Below, in pieces: positions 50,990 through 58,233 of a DNA stretch of 58,233 nt. Every line of letters starts with the position of its first letter. Within the stretch, counting starts at the first letter, position 1. The stretch spans positions 1 through 58,233 of the forward strand of contig JACABE010000027.1 of the NCBI GenBank assembly GCA_013377005.1. Reading direction: 5' to 3'. A program made the translations under genes and the position numbers. This DNA is from Bacteroidota bacterium. GTDB lineage: Bacteria > Bacteroidota > Bacteroidia > Bacteroidales > JACABE01. The notes beneath the pieces were generated by a model, which did no database searches, was not told the origin of the DNA, and saw nothing but the letters and a program-made list of their open reading frames with translations.

Positions 50990-52195
50990 ATGAATACAAA
51001 TTCAAACAACACAATGAAAGCAATGCCGATATTTTTGGCATTTCTATGTATGGGTTTTGGCGATGTAGTAGGTCCAATGGTAAGTTTAGCCAAAGAAACT
51101 TTCCAATTATCAACATTTATGGCACAATTGCTTCCATTGATGGGATTTATAATGTTCGGGCTGTTATCTGTCCCAATGGGATTGTTTCAGGACAGAAAAG
51201 GTAAGAAGTTTTTATTAACATTGGGGTTATTGGTCGCATTTATTGGTTTGGTAATACCTATCTTCAATGGTATGTACGGACCTATTGTTCAGTTTGATCC
51301 TACTTCCAATGCTAAATTTTATATTATATTATTAGCCATTTTGTTTTTGGGAGCCGGAGCTACTATTCTTCAGGTATCAGGAAATCCTATTATGCGCGAT
51401 GTTTCGCCGGAAGGAAAGTATTCAAGTAACTTATCATTCGGGCAAACGGTTAAAGCGGTGGGTTCTTCTTTAGGGTTTTTAATTCCTGCCTTTGTTGCGA
51501 AGCCATTGGGTCTCGATTGGACTGTTCTTTTCCCTATTTATGCTGTATTAATTTTATTGGCTTATTTATGGGTAAAATCAACCAAAATTGAAGAGAAAAA
51601 AGATATTAATTCAAATCCTGCTACTTTCAAATCCTGCTTTTCGTTATTAAGCAATCCTTATATTTTAATGATGGTAATGGCTATTTTCCTTTATGTTGGA
51701 GCCGAAGTTTCCATGAGTTCGGGTGTGCCTTTGTTGGTAAGCGAAAAGTATGGTATTGATTTAAAAGAATTAGGATTGGTATTGTCGTGGGGATTGTTTT
51801 TCTTTCCAATCTTTATAGGAAGATTGATTGGCGGATTTATTCTTCGCTATTTGCAGCCTAAAGTATTCTTGGTTTCTACCGTAATTATTTCGTTGATAGG
51901 AATTGTAATGATGTTTTTGGGAAGTCAGGCATTGGCTTTTGTTGGAATTGTATTGGTTGGACTTGGGTTTGCAAATATATTCCCATTGGTTTTTTCGATA
52001 ACTATTGATAAAATGCCCGAACGTTCTAACGAAATATCAGGTTTAATGATATCTGCCATTGTGGGTGGTGCTTTAATTCCTCCTGTATTTGGATTTGTAG
52101 CTGATCATACCAATATTTTAGTAGGATTTTTAGTTCCTGCTGCTTGTTTGATTTATATATTATTTGTTTCTTTAACACATAAAAAAACAGCTTAA
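50990..52195 (+). CDS. FHS-type sugar permease (MFS)
   Basis: A 401-residue MFS protein with about 12 helices. GFGDVVGPMVSLAKETFQL and GNPIMRDVSPEGKYSSNLSFGQ resemble the fucose/glucose/galactose-H+ symporter (FHS/FucP) family. The loop signature LFQDRKGKK is intact. In this locus the likely cargo is fucose, mannose or N-acetylhexosamine released by the three glycosidases. It lies 13 bases before the ROK kinase, so the pair is probably cotranscribed. The exact sugar cannot be assigned. Confidence 0.88.
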   Translation: MNTNSNNTMKAMPIFLAFLCMGFGDVVGPMVSLAKETFQLSTFMAQLLPLMGFIMFGLLSVPMGLFQDRKGKKFLLTLGLLVAFIGLVIPIFNGMYGPIVQFDPTSNAKFYIILLAILFLGAGATILQVSGNPIMRDVSPEGKYSSNLSFGQTVKAVGSSLGFLIPAFVAKPLGLDWTVLFPIYAVLILLAYLWVKSTKIEEKKDINSNPATFKSCFSLLSNPYILMMVMAIFLYVGAEVSMSSGVPLLVSEKYGIDLKELGLVLSWGLFFFPIFIGRLIGGFILRYLQPKVFLVSTVIISLIGIVMMFLGSQALAFVGIVLVGLGFANIFPLVFSITIDKMPERSNEISGLMISAIVGGALIPPVFGFVADHTNILVGFLVPAACLIYILFVSLTHKKTA

Positions 52196-52208
52196 CAACT
52201 TACCGATT

Positions 52209-53324
52209 ATGAAATACGCTAATGATAAAAGAACTGTACTTACTTTAGATGCCGGTGGAACTAATTTTGTTTTCTCAGCTATATCAGGCAATAAAGAAGT
52301 GGTGCAAGCTGTGTGTTTGCCTTCCAATGCAAACAATTTGAATCTTTGCCTGCAAACTATTAAGGATGGTTTTACGGCAGTAAAGCAACAATTAAAACAG
52401 GAACCATCGGCTATAAGTTTTGCTTTCCCCGGTCCTGCTGATTATCCGAATGGAATTATTGGCGACTTAGCTAATTTACCCGCTTTCAGAGGCGGTATTC
52501 CTTTGGGTGGTATGTTGGAAGAGCTTTTTAAAATCCCTGTTTATATTAACAACGATGGCGATTTGTATGCTTATGGCGAGGCATTGGCTGGTTATTTGCC
52601 TTATATCAATCAGCTAATGGAACAAATGGGCAATGAAAAGCGTTTTAAAAATCTGGTAGGTTTTACACTGGGAACTGGTTTTGGTGCTGGTATTGTTCGC
52701 AATGAGGAGCTGTTTTTAGGCGATAATTCCAATGCGGCTGAAGTTTGGTTGTTGCGAAACAGAATCAATCCGAATACCAATGCCGAAGAAGGGATTAGTA
52801 TCAGAGCTGTCAAACGGGTGTATGCTGAAATGGCTAAAATAGATAGCAACGATTGTCCTGAACCTAAAGATATTTATGAAATAGGAATAGGCAATAAACC
52901 CGGTAATCGTGAAGCTGCCTTAGAAGCATTCAGGCAAATGGCTGTTGTGTTGGGCGATGCCATCTCTCACGTTCTTACGCTAACGGATGGTATTGCAATT
53001 ATTGGTGGTGGAATAGCCGGTGCAAAAAGCTTGATATTACCTGCATTGCTTCAGGAGATGAGAGGCAATTTTGTAAGTTATAGCGGAATTACGTATCCAA
53101 GATTGGCACAAACGGTTTGCAATCTTGAAGATAATATTGAATTGCATACCTTCCTGAAAGGCGAAACAAAAGAAATTCAAATACCCGGAACCCATCGAAC
53201 ACAACAATATGATGCAATGAAGCGTTTAGGAATAGGATTTTCTAAAATTGGCACAAGTTGTGCTATTGCTATGGGTGCATATAATTTTGCATTGAACAAA
53301 TTAGATAAAAATACTGATGCTTAA
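52209..53324 (+). CDS. ROK-family sugar kinase
   Basis: A 371-residue cytosolic kinase. The phosphate-binding motif LTLDAGGTNFVF is at residues 11-22; INNDGDLYAYGEA, the catalytic-type aspartate block, is at about 116-128; and FTLGTGFGAGIV is at about 151-162. The usual ROK zinc motif (CxCGxxGCxE) is absent from the region after SNAAEVWLLRN, so it is a zinc-free variant. It should phosphorylate a hexose or N-acetylhexosamine imported by the neighbouring permease. A stem-loop follows at 53369. Confidence 0.88.
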   Translation: MKYANDKRTVLTLDAGGTNFVFSAISGNKEVVQAVCLPSNANNLNLCLQTIKDGFTAVKQQLKQEPSAISFAFPGPADYPNGIIGDLANLPAFRGGIPLGGMLEELFKIPVYINNDGDLYAYGEALAGYLPYINQLMEQMGNEKRFKNLVGFTLGTGFGAGIVRNEELFLGDNSNAAEVWLLRNRINPNTNAEEGISIRAVKRVYAEMAKIDSNDCPEPKDIYEIGIGNKPGNREAALEAFRQMAVVLGDAISHVLTLTDGIAIIGGGIAGAKSLILPALLQEMRGNFVSYSGITYPRLAQTVCNLEDNIELHTFLKGETKEIQIPGTHRTQQYDAMKRLGIGFSKIGTSCAIAMGAYNFALNKLDKNTDA

Positions 53325-53368
53325 AAGATTTGCAAAAGCAAAGCTGATTAGCAACAGTAATACTGAGC

Positions 53369-53400
53369 GAATGAGTTTGAAAGTTATTGCAAACTCATTC
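53369..53400. other. strong stem-loop
   Basis: GAATGAGTTTG (53369-53379) pairs perfectly with CAAACTCATTC (53390-53400) over a 10-base loop, with partial pairing outside (ACTGA/TCAGT-like). There is no T run. It lies between the ROK gene and the second NtrC-like gene and may protect an mRNA end or form a leader structure. Confidence 0.6.
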
Positions 53401-53474
53401 AGTCGAAGTATAAATTACTACAACGTAATAGGATAAGTCTTTTTAATAAACTAAACTTAATTAAACATAAAAAA

Positions 53475-54641
53475 ATGTCAAGAATATTAGTAATAGATGA
53501 TGAACGTAGTATTCGCAGTACCTTACGCGAAATACTTGAGTATGAAAAATACATTGTTGACGATGCCGAAAATGGAGCAACTGCATTGGAGTTAGTAAAA
53601 GCTAACAAATACGATATCATACTTTGCGACATTAAAATGCCTCAAATGGATGGCATGGAAGTGCTTGAAAAACTATTACCGTTGACCGATGCTCCTATTG
53701 TGATGATTTCCGGTCACGGTACCATAGAAACCGCAGTGGAAGCGATTAAGAAAGGTGCGTATGATTACATTTCAAAGCCACTCGACCTGAACAGACTACT
53801 GATAACCATCCGCAATGGCCTGGATAAATCCACCCTGGTTGCCGAAACCAAAGTATTGAAGCGTCAGGTTTCGAAAACCTATGAAATGATAGGCAATTCT
53901 CCTGCTATCGACGATGTAAAAACCATTATCGAAAGAGTGGCACCCACCGATGCCCGTGTTTTAATTACTGGCAACAATGGTACCGGCAAAGAATTGGTGG
54001 CTCGTTGGCTGCACGAAAAAAGCAAGCGTGCCAATGCTCCTTTTATTGAAGTAAATTGTGCCGCTATTCCTTCGGAGCTTATCGAAAGCCAGTTGTTCGG
54101 ACACGAAAAAGGTAGTTTTACATCTGCCATCAAACAACGCAAAGGCGATTTTGAACAAGCCGACGGTGGTACCTTGTTTTTGGATGAAATTGGCGATATG
54201 AGCCTGTCTGCTCAGGCCAAAGTATTGCGGGCTTTGCAGGAACATAAAATTACCCGAATTGGTGGCGAAAAAGAAATTAATGTGGATGTGCGTGTAATTG
54301 CGGCTACCAATAAAAACCTGAAAAACGAAATAGCCAACAATACTTTCCGCGAAGATTTATACCATCGCTTGAGCGTAATACTTATCGAAGTTCCTTCTTT
54401 AAACAGCCGGATAGAAGATATTCCGTTATTAGCCGATTATTTTATTGCCGAGTTCTGCCAGCAGCAGGGGAAACCATTGATGCAATTTGAAGCTGACGCT
54501 ATTGAAGAACTACAAAAGATAGAATGGACGGGCAACATCCGCGAACTGCGCAATGTAGTGGAGCGGCTCAACATTCTTTGCGATAATGTAATTACAGCAG
54601 AAGATGTAAGGAAATATGCACACCCCTTAAAACAAAGTTGA
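53475..54641 (+). CDS. sigma-54-type response regulator without DNA-binding domain
   Basis: A 388-residue protein with a receiver domain (D52 in LCDIKMPQMDG) and an AAA+ domain (Walker A GNNGTGKE at 166-173, ESQLFGHEKG, GTLFLDEIGDM). The GAFTGA loop reads GSFTSA (213-218), keeping the core Phe-Thr but changing the flanks. The chain stops right after the AAA+ lid (EDVRKYAHPLKQS), with no Fis-type helix-turn-helix. I have seen this short form in other Bacteroidota. It may act from solution or not use sigma-54. No kinase gene is adjacent. Confidence 0.9.
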   Translation: MSRILVIDDERSIRSTLREILEYEKYIVDDAENGATALELVKANKYDIILCDIKMPQMDGMEVLEKLLPLTDAPIVMISGHGTIETAVEAIKKGAYDYISKPLDLNRLLITIRNGLDKSTLVAETKVLKRQVSKTYEMIGNSPAIDDVKTIIERVAPTDARVLITGNNGTGKELVARWLHEKSKRANAPFIEVNCAAIPSELIESQLFGHEKGSFTSAIKQRKGDFEQADGGTLFLDEIGDMSLSAQAKVLRALQEHKITRIGGEKEINVDVRVIAATNKNLKNEIANNTFREDLYHRLSVILIEVPSLNSRIEDIPLLADYFIAEFCQQQGKPLMQFEADAIEELQKIEWTGNIRELRNVVERLNILCDNVITAEDVRKYAHPLKQS

Positions 54642-54673
54642 TTATCAGTTTATAAAGTTTATAAAGTTAAAAG

Positions 54674-54702
54674 TGGCTTCGCATTGTGTGAGCCCTTTTT
54701 TT
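54674..54702 (+). terminator. possible terminator after the NtrC-like gene
   Basis: GGCT...AGCC arms around a partly paired loop, then C and seven T. It lies between convergent genes. Confidence 0.5.
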
Positions 54703-54766
54703 GTGGGATAATTTTTTATTGTAATTGATTATTTAACGGTTAGCGTTCTGTAATCTGTTGAATATA

Positions 54767-55261
54767 TCATATTATTTGTAATGCTGTTTCAAATTTCTTC
54801 AAGATTGGGAAAAGTGTATTTAAATATTGTCTGATTTTGGATGGAGCTTCATACGTGACTGTTGCACCAACAATGCTTGTATGTGCAGCTCTCCTTCTTG
54901 TCTGATTCAATGTACCAAGATGTGATTCAAGAATACTCAATTCTCCAGATGTTATTAATCCACTTTCAATTTGTTCTAATTTAATTAATCCAATTAGCTT
55001 CATAAGCATTGGTCTAAAATGTTGGTCATAATGAAAGCCGAATGTAGAATCAACAACCTTTTTTTCAAAAAAATCTTTATTTGATTGTAGCGACAATTTT
55101 GAATTTGCGCATTCATTTACAATACAATCCATAGTTAATTCAAGCCATCCGCATAATTCCAAAACCGCTAGCTTTGAAAAATAAGTAGCTTGCAATGGAT
55201 TTGAATTATAAAGAACATCTAATTCATCAATCGTTGTCGTTATGCCTATGGAATCAATCAC
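54767..55261 (-). CDS. HEPN-like protein (candidate toxin/RNase)
   Basis: A 164-residue all-helical protein with the HEPN-type RNase motif R122-x4-H127 (TRRRAAHT) near the C-terminus. An N-terminal WLELTMDCIVNEC helix is typical of HEPN families found beside DUF262. No signal or membrane segment. Its ATG overlaps the stop of the DUF262 gene by four bases (ATGA), showing a single operon. Inferred role: RNA-cleaving effector of a two-gene defence system. The exact HEPN subfamily is uncertain. Confidence 0.65.
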   Translation of the reverse strand: MIDSIGITTTIDELDVLYNSNPLQATYFSKLAVLELCGWLELTMDCIVNECANSKLSLQSNKDFFEKKVVDSTFGFHYDQHFRPMLMKLIGLIKLEQIESGLITSGELSILESHLGTLNQTRRRAAHTSIVGATVTYEAPSKIRQYLNTLFPILKKFETALQII

Positions 55262-56361
55262 TTCGAAAATACGTTTATAGCCGCGTTAATACGAGTAATA
55301 ACTTTCTCTCTTGCTGCTAAGCCTTCCTTTAAACTGTCAATGCTGAATTCGTTTAATTGTCGGAATTCAGTATATAATATTTTCGCTTGTTCCGGTGTTT
55401 GTTGTTGTAAATGTTTAATATTTGTAGCAACAGCAATAAGTAATGCTTCGGTTGTAGCTTTTGATAAATTACCAATAGGCTTATCGTCAAATATATTTTT
55501 TTGTATTAAATCAATTGATTCATCAAATAGGAACTGCTTTTCAGCAATGAATTCTACTGTCGGGAAACGGTTATCAAACATATAGTCATTTAGGAACTTA
55601 GCTAATTTCCCCGTATATTGTCCAAGTCTATTGTGAAATGCAAAGAATCGAAGTATAATTTCTTCATTTGAGAATCTGTAAATATTACCTTTCTTAAGGT
55701 CAAAAAGTTTTACCCATTTTTTACTTGATGCTAGATTTTTTAATAACGTATTTAAGGGACCATTGTAAATGCAGTTTCTTATTTCCTGATTATTAAGTTT
55801 TGCTCCTCCAGTGTTAAGTCTATGAAAAATTGTAAATAAATATTCATTATGTGCTTTCTTAGCATAATCGCATCGCAATACCGTTACAGGAATTGTTAGA
55901 TTTTGAACTCTAGTATAAATTTCCTTGGTCTTTGTTTTAATAGTGTGAACCGTTTTACCAGCAATTCTTTCGTCAATATCTATTATCTCAGAAAGTTTCC
56001 ATTCGTCATCTGAAAGAAACTTTATAATACTTGTGATTCTTTGTAAGCCGTCAATTACTAAACGTTTTTCTGTTTTGTAATCTAAGCTAATGCATAAACT
56101 CGGAATAGGAAGCTGTTTAATCAGACTGTCAATAAACCTTGTTTGAGCTGGATTTTGCCAAACAATATCACGCTGAAAGTCAGGTGATATATCAAGTTGT
56201 CCACTTTCATGCATTCTTAATATGTCAGCACAAGAACGCAACTCATTATACGCCACAATGTCATTTGGTGGTAAATCGGCAAAATCATCAGTAAATGATT
56301 CTAGTTCTTCCAGTTTTTCTAGTTCGTCATTTAGGTTGTTATTTTTTCCCATTTCAATCAT
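55258..56361 (-). CDS. DUF262-domain protein (GmrSD/ParB-like N-domain)
   Basis: A 367-residue cytosolic protein. The acidic N-terminus (ELEKLEELESFTDDFADL) is followed by the DUF262 domain: SPDFQRDIVWQ at about 59-69, LPIPSLCISL, and the DGxQR motif D104-G-L-Q-R108, related to the ParB-type nucleotide-binding site. HRLNTGGAKLNNQEIRNCIY (about 188-207) is also diagnostic. The HNH (DUF1524) domain of GmrD is absent. It is the first gene of the pair and probably the nucleotide-dependent sensor or switch for the HEPN effector. An alternative start is the ATG three codons in (56352). Confidence 0.85.
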   Translation of the reverse strand: MIEMGKNNNLNDELEKLEELESFTDDFADLPPNDIVAYNELRSCADILRMHESGQLDISPDFQRDIVWQNPAQTRFIDSLIKQLPIPSLCISLDYKTEKRLVIDGLQRITSIIKFLSDDEWKLSEIIDIDERIAGKTVHTIKTKTKEIYTRVQNLTIPVTVLRCDYAKKAHNEYLFTIFHRLNTGGAKLNNQEIRNCIYNGPLNTLLKNLASSKKWVKLFDLKKGNIYRFSNEEIILRFFAFHNRLGQYTGKLAKFLNDYMFDNRFPTVEFIAEKQFLFDESIDLIQKNIFDDKPIGNLSKATTEALLIAVATNIKHLQQQTPEQAKILYTEFRQLNEFSIDSLKEGLAAREKVITRINAAINVFSK

Positions 56362-56486
56362 ATTATTTTTGTTAGTATTGTCATCGTCTTTTTACGCTTG
56401 CCTATAACTTGTATATACTTCTGACAAATTCACTCTTTCCCTGCTTATTATATCCTACTGATAAATGTCATACTTTTTTCAACCCA

Positions 56487-56515
56487 CAAATATACAATAA
56501 TTTAATTCACTTCAA
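56487..56515 (-). promoter_or_regulatory. promoter of DUF262-HEPN operon, TTG-N18-TATATTTG (minus strand)
   Basis: The plus-strand bases CAAATATA (56487-56494) and CAA (56513-56515) read TTG-N18-TATATTTG on the minus strand. The leader to the DUF262 ATG is about 120 bases. Confidence 0.55.
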
Positions 56516-56604
56516 TATTTTTTAACAAAAAAACCAAGGCAGAAATAGTCTTCACTAAGGCTGGTATAGTTTATGCGTTTTTTCATTTCTTTACAAATCA
56601 ACTA

Positions 56605-57095
56605 CCTTAAGCATCCAAAAACCTTCCTTAACTTTCCAAAAACCTTCCTTAACCTTCCAAAAGTCTTCCGTAAGCATCCAAAAGTTATCCTTAACCTTCC
56701 AAAAGCCTTCCTTAACCTTCCATAAGTTATGGTCTCTCTTCCAAAAGTTGTGGTCTACCTTCCAAAAGTTGTGGTCTAGCATCCAAAAGTCATGGTCTTT
56801 CTTCCAAAAGCTTTGGTCTACCTCCCAAAAGTCTTGGTCTACCCTCCAAAAGTCTTAGTCTATCTTCCAAAAGTCTTGGTCTTTCATCCAAAAGTTATGG
56901 TCTTTCTTCCAAAAGTTATGGTCTATCTTCCAAAAGTCATGGTCTAGCATCCAAAAGTTATGGTCTTTCATCCAAAAGTTATAGTCTCGCATCCAAAAGT
57001 CATGGTCTCGCATCCAAAAGCTTTGGTCTTTCTTCCAAAAGTCTTGGTCTACCTCCCAAAAGTTATGAACTACCTCCCAAAAGTATTCAAGACGC
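56605..57095. repeat. array of about 23 degenerate 21-bp repeats
   Basis: Head-to-tail 21-base units with core CCAAAAGTnnTGGTCTnnC in the later two-thirds and CCAAAAnnCTTCCTTAACnT in the first part. No spacers are present, so it is not CRISPR. On the minus strand one frame reads a heptapeptide series (DHNFWKV, DHDFWML, KEGFWKV and similar) through nearly the whole array, interrupted by one TAA near 56857. No ATG opens the full frame. It may be a decayed or non-coding minisatellite. Confidence 0.8.
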
Positions 57096-57175
57096 TCTCT
57101 TCATTCTTCATTCTGCAATCTTCATTCTTCATTAATAATTAATAATTCATAATTCATAATTCTTCTAAAAGAAAC

Positions 57176-58153
57176 TTACCTTCTCCTTCCCGAACCTCCA
57201 CGTTCGGCTTTTCCTCCTCCGCGATTTCCTCCCCCACGATTTCCTGCATTATGCCCAAAAGCTTTATTATTTTCTGCTCTTTTATTTATTCGTTCAGAAC
57301 GGTTGGTATTATTCATCTTTGCTGCAACCCTTTCTCTTTTTTGGTCCGAACGATTGATCTCTCTTTTAAACTCGCCTCTTTCACTTCGTTGCTGAACGAT
57401 ATGGGAAGTTGTTCTTCTTGGACCATAATAGGTATTTGCAGTTGAAATAGTATAGATATTTGTCTGATGAAAATAAGCACGACTACGATGTCTTCCCCAA
57501 TATCCGTAATAGTCATAATAACCCCACGGATGCCATGGATGCCAGTAGGATGGATAATATCCCCATCTCCATGGCGATACATAAACTACATAAACAGGAT
57601 CATAAATAAAACGGATAATATGCCAGTTTCTGCATGTATATTCATGTTTATTGTTTTCACTATAATTATTGTTAACTACATTCGTATTGTTGTTAGCATT
57701 TCCAGTATAGCCCGGGTTTGGTGTTCCATTTACAGGCTCAATAATATAATTCTTCCCGTATAATTGTTCATCACCAATAATCTGAATTTTAACCTGATTG
57801 TCTTTATCTCTGTCAACTTCTATTACAGCTACATCCTGCGATTCGGTTTCATTAATCACATCCTGAAGTACTATAGCATGCGAAGTTCCGTTAATATGAT
57901 CAATTACTTTAATATAATCGGTTTTACCATCATTATCCAAATCAAGATTATTGAGCTTTGTATCTTCAGCATTGAGCTTTTGCTCAAATTCTTCGAGGGT
58001 TGCTGATTGCTGAAACAAGTCTAAAACGCCATATAAGTTCAGGTCGTCACCTGCCAATCCGAGCGGTGCAGAAGTTTCGTTGTTTTGCGAAAAAAGAGGA
58101 TAACAAAAGATGCTGTATCCTAAAACCACTGTTATTATGATTAGCTTTTTCAT
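57176..58153 (-). CDS. secreted W/Y-rich protein with RG-rich tail
   Basis: A 325-residue exported protein of unknown function. A signal peptide ends at LFSQN. About 30-145 is a conserved-looking domain with LDLDNDGKTDYIKVID, a calcium-binding-like DxDxDG loop, and ESQDVAVIEVDRDKD. An Asn-rich linker (NANNNTNVVNNN) leads to a striking aromatic block at about 185-225 (SPWRWGYYPSYWHPWHPWGY). The last 60 residues are Arg/Lys-rich, ending in a GNRGGGN-type Gly/Arg repeat. The basic tail may bind nucleic acid or acidic polysaccharide. The aromatic block may bind sugar. Both are inference. Confidence 0.75.
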   Translation of the reverse strand: MKKLIIITVVLGYSIFCYPLFSQNNETSAPLGLAGDDLNLYGVLDLFQQSATLEEFEQKLNAEDTKLNNLDLDNDGKTDYIKVIDHINGTSHAIVLQDVINETESQDVAVIEVDRDKDNQVKIQIIGDEQLYGKNYIIEPVNGTPNPGYTGNANNNTNVVNNNYSENNKHEYTCRNWHIIRFIYDPVYVVYVSPWRWGYYPSYWHPWHPWGYYDYYGYWGRHRSRAYFHQTNIYTISTANTYYGPRRTTSHIVQQRSERGEFKREINRSDQKRERVAAKMNNTNRSERINKRAENNKAFGHNAGNRGGGNRGGGKAERGGSGRRR

Positions 58154-58233
58154 ATCACTGAAAATTATTAATTGTTAGTATTTAGTAGATGACAAAACAC
58201 ATAATTAATTGAATTACAAATGAATATGTTAAT

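Noticed and set aside
50823-51116. 97-codon minus-strand frame over the REPIN-like repeat
   Set aside because: It is created by the repeat and the antisense of the permease gene; no coding signal.
56591-56782. Minus-strand ORF as a real gene
   Set aside because: It is only the open part of the 21-bp array frame. The frame continues upstream past a stop and lacks a proper start, so it is described as a repeat. The same applies to the plus frame at 56960-57142.
56605-57095. CRISPR array
   Set aside because: The units are contiguous at 21 bases with no spacers, the repeats are degenerate, and no cas genes are present.

Overview
The window comes from an AT-rich Bacteroidota genome, probably an anaerobic or facultative environmental member. 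Three signs support this. Many secreted proteins end in type IX secretion (T9SS) C-terminal sorting domains (genes at 4860, 9956, 13037, 16073 and 34160, plus a related FlgD/gliding-type tail at 19866). Many genes have Bacteroidota sigma-factor boxes of the form TAnnTTTG upstream. The gene families are also typical: DUF2723 membrane protein, TolC/HlyD pair, LacI/GH92/GH29/GH20 glycan genes, and ptb-buk. No rRNA, tRNA, CRISPR array, integrase or recognised transposase was found.

Layout. 0.1-9.8 kb: a DUF169 protein, a large DUF2723 membrane protein, a giant six-repeat secreted T9SS protein, and rsgA. 9.9-21.7 kb: a T9SS peptidyl-arginine-deiminase-like enzyme, a folK/deoxynucleoside kinase/GH16 run, a stand-alone SecD-like exported protein, a T9SS protein, an AlkZ-like winged-helix protein, asd, and a lamin-tail secreted protein. 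21.7-26.6 kb: a compact regulatory module. It holds a membrane-anchored GcvH-like protein behind a textbook sigma-54 -24/-12 promoter, a histidine kinase with CxxCH-type haem motifs in its periplasmic sensor, an NtrC-type response regulator, and an archaemetzincin. Three TGTTG-N7-CAACA-like dyads lie in its control regions. 26.7-34 kb: a lipoprotein, usp and tsaB, a cluster of three small hypothetical genes with shared intergenic motifs, and a TolC plus membrane-fusion-protein pair without its usual inner-membrane partner.

34-41 kb: an M1 peptidase with a T9SS tail, tadA, an MFS transporter, and ptb then buk (butyryl-CoA to butyrate with ATP). 41-53.3 kb: a glycan-foraging locus (LacI regulator, GH92 alpha-mannosidase, DMT transporter, GH29 alpha-fucosidase, GH20 beta-hexosaminidase, FHS-type sugar permease, ROK kinase) that looks suited to N-glycan trimming but has no SusC/SusD pair. 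Embedded in it are REP/REPIN-like repeats, including a GIY-YIG nuclease gene bracketed by inverted copies. 53.4-58.2 kb: a second NtrC-like regulator without a DNA-binding domain, a two-gene DUF262 + HEPN candidate defence operon, a roughly 490-bp array of 21-bp repeats, and a secreted W/Y-rich, RG-tailed protein.

The strongest candidates for something new are the haem-sensor/sigma-54/GcvH-like circuit, the GIY-YIG gene nested in REP-like repeats, the DUF262-HEPN pair, and two 21-bp-period arrays that encode degenerate heptapeptides. All functions are read from sequence motifs by eye. No database search was run.
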